Assembly: GCA_031254715.1 (NCBI GenBank)
Contig: JAIRTY010000136.1
Location: forward strand, 1-7,039
Source of the DNA: Nocardiopsaceae bacterium
Lineage (GTDB): Bacteria; Actinomycetota; Actinomycetes; Streptosporangiales; Streptosporangiaceae
Reading direction: 5' to 3'
Length of the DNA stretch: 7,039 bases
The notes below the pieces were generated by a model. That model saw only the letters and a list, made by a program, of their open reading frames with translations. It made no database searches and was not told the origin of the DNA. This document shows, piece by piece, positions 4,576 through 7,039 of the stretch (position 1 is its first letter; every line of letters starts with the position of its first letter). A program made the translations under genes and the position numbers.

Positions 4576-5516
4576 AGGTACTCCTCGATGGTCCTGGAAC
4601 CCAGCAGGCGGGCGTACGCGAAGATCCCGAGCAGCGCGACCGCGAGCAGCACCGCGGACAGCGCGGAGCCGCCGGCGTAGTCCAGGTTGGTCAGGAACGC
4701 GTTCTGGATCACGGTCCCGATCATGGTGTTGGACGTACCGCCGAGCACCTGCTGGTTGATGTAGTCGCCGAGTGCGGGCACGAACGTGAGCAGGAACGCC
4801 GCGAACAGGCCCGGGATGGTCAGCGGCAGGATCACCCGGGCGAACGCCTGCCGCCGGGTGGCGTACAGGTCGTAGGCGGCGTCGAGCACCCGCCGGTCGA
4901 TCCGCTCGATCGCCACGTAGAGCGGGAGCGCGGTGAACGGCAGGTAGTTGTAGGCCAGGCCGGCCACCACCGCGTAGCCGGTGGCGAGCACGTGGAAGTT
5001 CTGCGGCAGCAGGTGGGCGTGCTTGAGGCCGCCCAGGATGACGCCGTTGTCTGACAGGATGAACTGCCACACCACGGTCCGGATCACGAACGAGACGAAG
5101 AACGGGACCAGCAGCATGAGCAGGAAGAAGTTCTTCTTGTTCCCGCCGTAGAACGCGATCCAGTAGGCGATCGGGAACGAGATCAGCAGGTCGATGACGG
5201 TCGCCGCGCCCGCGAACCAGACGCTGGTGAGCAGCTGCGTGTGGTACAGGCTGAGCTGCTGGCCGAACTCCGCCCAGTGCCAGGTCATCACGCAGGCGCC
5301 GGTGCCGAAGTTGCAGGTCTGCAGCGACAGCGACAGCATCACCACGAGCGGGATCAGGAACAGGATCAGCAGCCACAGCCCGGCTGGCAGGCTCAGCAGG
5401 TACGGCGCGAGCACCTTGCCGAGCCGGGGCCGCCCGCGGCGGCGGGCCGCGGCCCCGCTGGGAGCGCCGCCTCCGGCTAGGCTCCCTGGGTGATCGGCAA
5501 GAACAGGTTGTTCCAC
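4572..5516 (-). CDS. potB: Polyamine-type ABC importer permease, PotB-like (start uncertain)
   Basis: A binding-protein-dependent permease of up to 314 residues. It has a basic cytoplasmic lead RRRGRPRLGK (residues 25-34) and about six membrane segments, near 38-62, 97-120, 130-154, 176-200, 229-250 and 283-305. The ATPase-docking loop reads LDAAYDLYATRRQAFARVIL (211-230) followed by PLTIPGL, and GDYINQQVLGGTSNTMIG (250-267) matches PotB-type proteins. No ATG exists near the expected start. The GTG at 5516 is chosen because it keeps the positively charged tail and has a GAAGAG element 8 nt upstream; it overlaps potD by 40 bp. The alternative GTG at 5414 gives 280 residues, starts right at the first membrane segment and lacks a convincing ribosome site. 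Cys68 and Cys75 fall in the first external loop. The end overlaps potC by 4 bp. Confidence 0.85.
   Translation of the reverse strand: MEQPVLADHPGSLAGGGAPSGAAARRRGRPRLGKVLAPYLLSLPAGLWLLILFLIPLVVMLSLSLQTCNFGTGACVMTWHWAEFGQQLSLYHTQLLTSVWFAGAATVIDLLISFPIAYWIAFYGGNKKNFFLLMLLVPFFVSFVIRTVVWQFILSDNGVILGGLKHAHLLPQNFHVLATGYAVVAGLAYNYLPFTALPLYVAIERIDRRVLDAAYDLYATRRQAFARVILPLTIPGLFAAFLLTFVPALGDYINQQVLGGTSNTMIGTVIQNAFLTNLDYAGGSALSAVLLAVALLGIFAYARLLGSRTIEEYL
4581..4586 (-). promoter_or_regulatory. Shine-Dalgarno of potC
   Basis: GAGGAG on the minus strand lies 5 nt before the GTG at 4575. It is embedded in the final codons of potB (the Glu-Glu of EEYL) and supports the GTG start. Confidence 0.7.
5425..5457 (-). 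other. Strong GC hairpin just downstream of potD, within the potB 5' region
   Basis: CGGGGCC (5425-5431) pairs with GGCCCCG (5451-5457), and GCCCGC (5432-5437) pairs with GCGGGC (5442-5447). This gives 13 pairs, a 4-nt loop and one 3-nt bulge. It starts 19 nt after the potD stop codon. It is coding if potB begins at 5516, or intergenic if potB begins at 5414. It could stabilise the potD message or dampen readthrough into potB/potC. Confidence 0.5.
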
Positions 5517-6802
5517 GCGTTCAGCTCTTCCTGGCTCTTGTACTGGTAGTACTGGCGGGAAGCCTTGACGTACTGCTCGGTCGGGAACACCGTCGGCGCG
5601 TCCGCGGTCTTCGAGGTGGGCAGGCCGATCGACGGGGCCATCTGCTTGAGCGCGGTCTTGGCCCAGCCGGACGGGTGCAGCAGCACCTGCTTGGCCGCTG
5701 GCACCGGGCAGACGTAGTCGTTGTAGTACTCGACCACGGCCTGGGCGTCCGGCGTGTAGTAGTAGTCCATCAGCGCCATGGCGTCCTTGGGGTTCTGGGC
5801 ATACATGGGGATGCACATGTTGTCGGTCCAGTTCATGGCGCCCTGCTGCGGGATGAGCAGCTTGAGGTCCTTGTACTTGCTGTTCAGGTCGGCCTGGAAG
5901 ATGTCACCCGACCACGCCTGGCTGACCACGATGTCGCCGTTCTTGAGGTGGTCGATGTAGCTCTGGTCGTAGTAGGCGCGGACGATGCCGTCGCTCTTCT
6001 GCTGCTTGAGGACCTGGGCCGCCTTCGACCAGTCGGACTCGGTGGAGGTGGCCGGCTCGATGCCGAGCTTCAGCAGCCCGATGCTGCCGAGCTCCTGCGG
6101 ATCGGACATCATGCCGATCTTGCCCGCGTACTTCTTGTCGAACAGGATGTCGACGCTGGTGCCCGGGTTAGGGACCACCGATGAGTTGTAGCCGATCGCG
6201 GTCCAGCCGGACTGCCAGGCCATCGTGTACTTGTTGCCACGGTCCCAGGACGGGTTCTTGACCAGCGGCCCGGCGTTCCTGTTGAAGTTGGTCATCATGC
6301 TGCGGTCAAGCGGGGTGAGCCAGCCGAAGTCGATCAGGTAGCCGAGCGGCGGGCTGCTGTTGGTCATCACGATGACGTCGTAGCCGGTGTACTGCTTGGC
6401 CTGCAGCGACGGCCGGATCTTGGCGTAGAAGGGGAGGTTGTCGGTGATCGGCTCGGTGTAGTTGACCCGGATCCCGGTCTGCTGGGTGAAGTGCTCAAGC
6501 GAAGGGTGCTTGCCCTTCAGCACGTCGATGTAATAGGGCCAGTTACCGAAGTTGACCCGGTGGTGCAACTGCTGCTTGGCCCACCAGGCGGCGGTGCCGA
6601 CGCCGCCAGCCGGGGTGGCGCCGCCGGACTGCGCGGAGGTGCCCTTCACGCCGCAGGCCGCCAGGAACGCGGCCATGCCAGCGGCGCCGGCGGAGGTGAG
6701 CATGCCGCGCCGGGACATCCGGCGCTGCGTCAGGCCCCGCCACACGGACGGGTCCAGCCACGCTGATTCGCCAGCCACCTGCTTGCCGTTGTCTTCTGTC
6801 AT
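5477..6802 (-). CDS. potD: Polyamine-type substrate-binding lipoprotein, PotD-like, with Tat/lipobox signal
   Basis: A 441-residue extracytoplasmic binding protein. Its signal begins unusually late: SRRGMLTSAGAAGMAAFLAAC (residues 30-50) combines a twin-arginine motif (Arg31-Arg32) with the lipobox LAAC, so Cys50 should be lipid-modified. Alignment by eye to E. coli PotD places Trp88 and Tyr91 (FGNWPYYID), Asp234 and Glu237 (SDPQELG), Trp297 (SQAWSGD), and Trp325/Asp327 (MNWTDNM) on known polyamine-contacting positions. This supports a polyamine or similar cation as ligand. The Thr-Glu that follows the first Trp in E. coli is Pro-Tyr here, so specificity may differ. Cys330 and Cys365 might form a disulfide. 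The ATG at 6802 has GGAG 5 nt upstream; the adjacent GTG at 6805 is a less likely start. It lies between potA (37-bp gap) and potB. Confidence 0.88.
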   Translation of the reverse strand: MTEDNGKQVAGESAWLDPSVWRGLTQRRMSRRGMLTSAGAAGMAAFLAACGVKGTSAQSGGATPAGGVGTAAWWAKQQLHHRVNFGNWPYYIDVLKGKHPSLEHFTQQTGIRVNYTEPITDNLPFYAKIRPSLQAKQYTGYDVIVMTNSSPPLGYLIDFGWLTPLDRSMMTNFNRNAGPLVKNPSWDRGNKYTMAWQSGWTAIGYNSSVVPNPGTSVDILFDKKYAGKIGMMSDPQELGSIGLLKLGIEPATSTESDWSKAAQVLKQQKSDGIVRAYYDQSYIDHLKNGDIVVSQAWSGDIFQADLNSKYKDLKLLIPQQGAMNWTDNMCIPMYAQNPKDAMALMDYYYTPDAQAVVEYYNDYVCPVPAAKQVLLHPSGWAKTALKQMAPSIGLPTSKTADAPTVFPTEQYVKASRQYYQYKSQEELNAWNNLFLPITQGA

Positions 6803-6807
6803 CACTA

Positions 6808-6811
6808 CTCC
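6808..6811 (-). promoter_or_regulatory. Shine-Dalgarno of potD
   Basis: GGAG on the minus strand, 5 nt before the ATG at 6802, within a small AT-rich island (CATATATGGAG) in the 37-bp potA-potD gap. No full promoter could be assigned in the gap. Confidence 0.6.
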
Positions 6812-6839
6812 ATATATGCGGACCCGGGGCCGGCGGTCG

Positions 6840-7039
6840 CTAGCCGACCGGGTATGAATGCTCGGGCTGCCAGGACAGCCAGACCTCGTCACCACGGGCC
6901 GCCTCGCTGACGGCCGATGCCGAGTTCTGCCGGAACACCACGATGCCGTCGCCGGCCTTGGTGGTGACCGTGAAGTTGGTGGAGGTGCCGAGGTAGACGA
7001 CTTCGGTGACGGTGCCACGCAGCGCGCAGCCGCCCGGTG
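6840..7039 (-). CDS. potA: Polyamine-type ABC importer ATPase, C-terminal TOBE region (runs off right edge)
   Basis: The last 65 residues plus the TAG stop of a gene entering from the right. The peptide contains LRGTVTEVVYLGTSTNFTV, then VVFRQN and GDEVWLSWQPEHSYPVG. This is the pattern of the TOBE_2 domain at the C-terminus of PotA/CysA-type importer ATPases (G-x-V-x-x-v-x-Y-l-G, then q-N, then G-d-x-v-x-l-x-w-x-p-e). The nucleotide-binding domain is outside the window, so motifs and start cannot be checked. Its position directly upstream of the binding protein and two permeases makes it the energising subunit of this importer. Confidence 0.85.
   Translation of the reverse strand, partial: PGGCALRGTVTEVVYLGTSTNFTVTTKAGDGIVVFRQNSASAVSEAARGDEVWLSWQPEHSYPVG

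Noticed and set aside
4576..5376. The potC reading frame stays open far upstream, suggesting a 555-residue fused protein
   Set aside because: The upstream part is a frame-shifted Arg/Pro/Ala-rich reading of potB. The GTG at 4575 with GAGGAG and a 4-bp overlap is the clear start.
6803..7018. An N-terminal extension of the PotD-like protein into potA
   Set aside because: The extension is Ser/Pro/Arg-rich, covers the TOBE coding region in another frame and would bury the signal peptide. The ATG at 6802 has its own ribosome site.
1..7039. Mobile elements, CRISPR arrays, tRNA/rRNA genes, riboswitches
   Set aside because: No transposase-like protein, no spaced repeat series, no tRNA-like cloverleaf and no recognisable riboswitch core were seen; most of the window is accounted for by eight genes.

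Overview
The window is high-GC DNA with strong G/C bias at third codon positions, GTG starts, 4-bp start/stop overlaps and hairpin-type terminators without U-tracts. Together with the protein families this points to an actinobacterium (Streptomyces/Streptosporangiales-like). The genus cannot be set from the sequence alone. It reads as a chromosomal metabolic and transport region; I see no transposase, integrase, tRNA, rRNA, CRISPR array or phage gene.

Layout. (1) Positions 1-1212, minus strand: a two-gene operon made of a DHDPS/NAL-superfamily lyase (dapA-like) followed, with a 4-bp overlap, by the N-terminal third or less of an IlvD/Edd-family sugar-acid dehydratase that runs off the left edge. 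This pair suggests non-phosphorylative breakdown of an aldonic acid. A sigma-70-like promoter (TTGATC-17-TAGCGT) can be placed in front of it. (2) Positions 1213-1366: a divergent intergenic region holding that promoter and a 20-bp interrupted palindrome that looks like a repressor or activator operator. (3) Positions 1367-3123, plus strand: a two-gene ABC-2 exporter (ATPase, then permease with GTGA overlap and a strong Shine-Dalgarno), closed by a large bulged hairpin. (4) Positions 3253-3696, plus strand: a MscL-type mechanosensitive channel whose usual C-terminal helical bundle appears replaced by a CxxC-x11-CxxC zinc-ribbon-like tail. (5) Positions 3709-7039, minus strand and convergent with mscL: a polyamine-type ABC importer operon in the transcriptional order potA (only its C-terminal TOBE end is present), potD-like Tat/lipoprotein binding protein, potB, potC. 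The genes are tightly packed or overlapping.

How they work together. The potADBC genes would form one importer for spermidine/putrescine-like cations: lipid-anchored PotD captures the substrate, PotB/PotC form the channel and PotA hydrolyses ATP. The dehydratase/lyase pair would be consecutive steps in sugar-acid catabolism. The ABC-2 pair is an independent exporter of unknown substrate, and MscL is an osmotic safety valve. I found no clearly new multi-gene system. The most unusual items are the zinc-ribbon MscL, the 20-bp operator-like palindrome, and two very strong GC hairpins (one a perfect 30-bp palindrome) inside the 5' coding ends of both importer permease genes, just after their translational coupling points.
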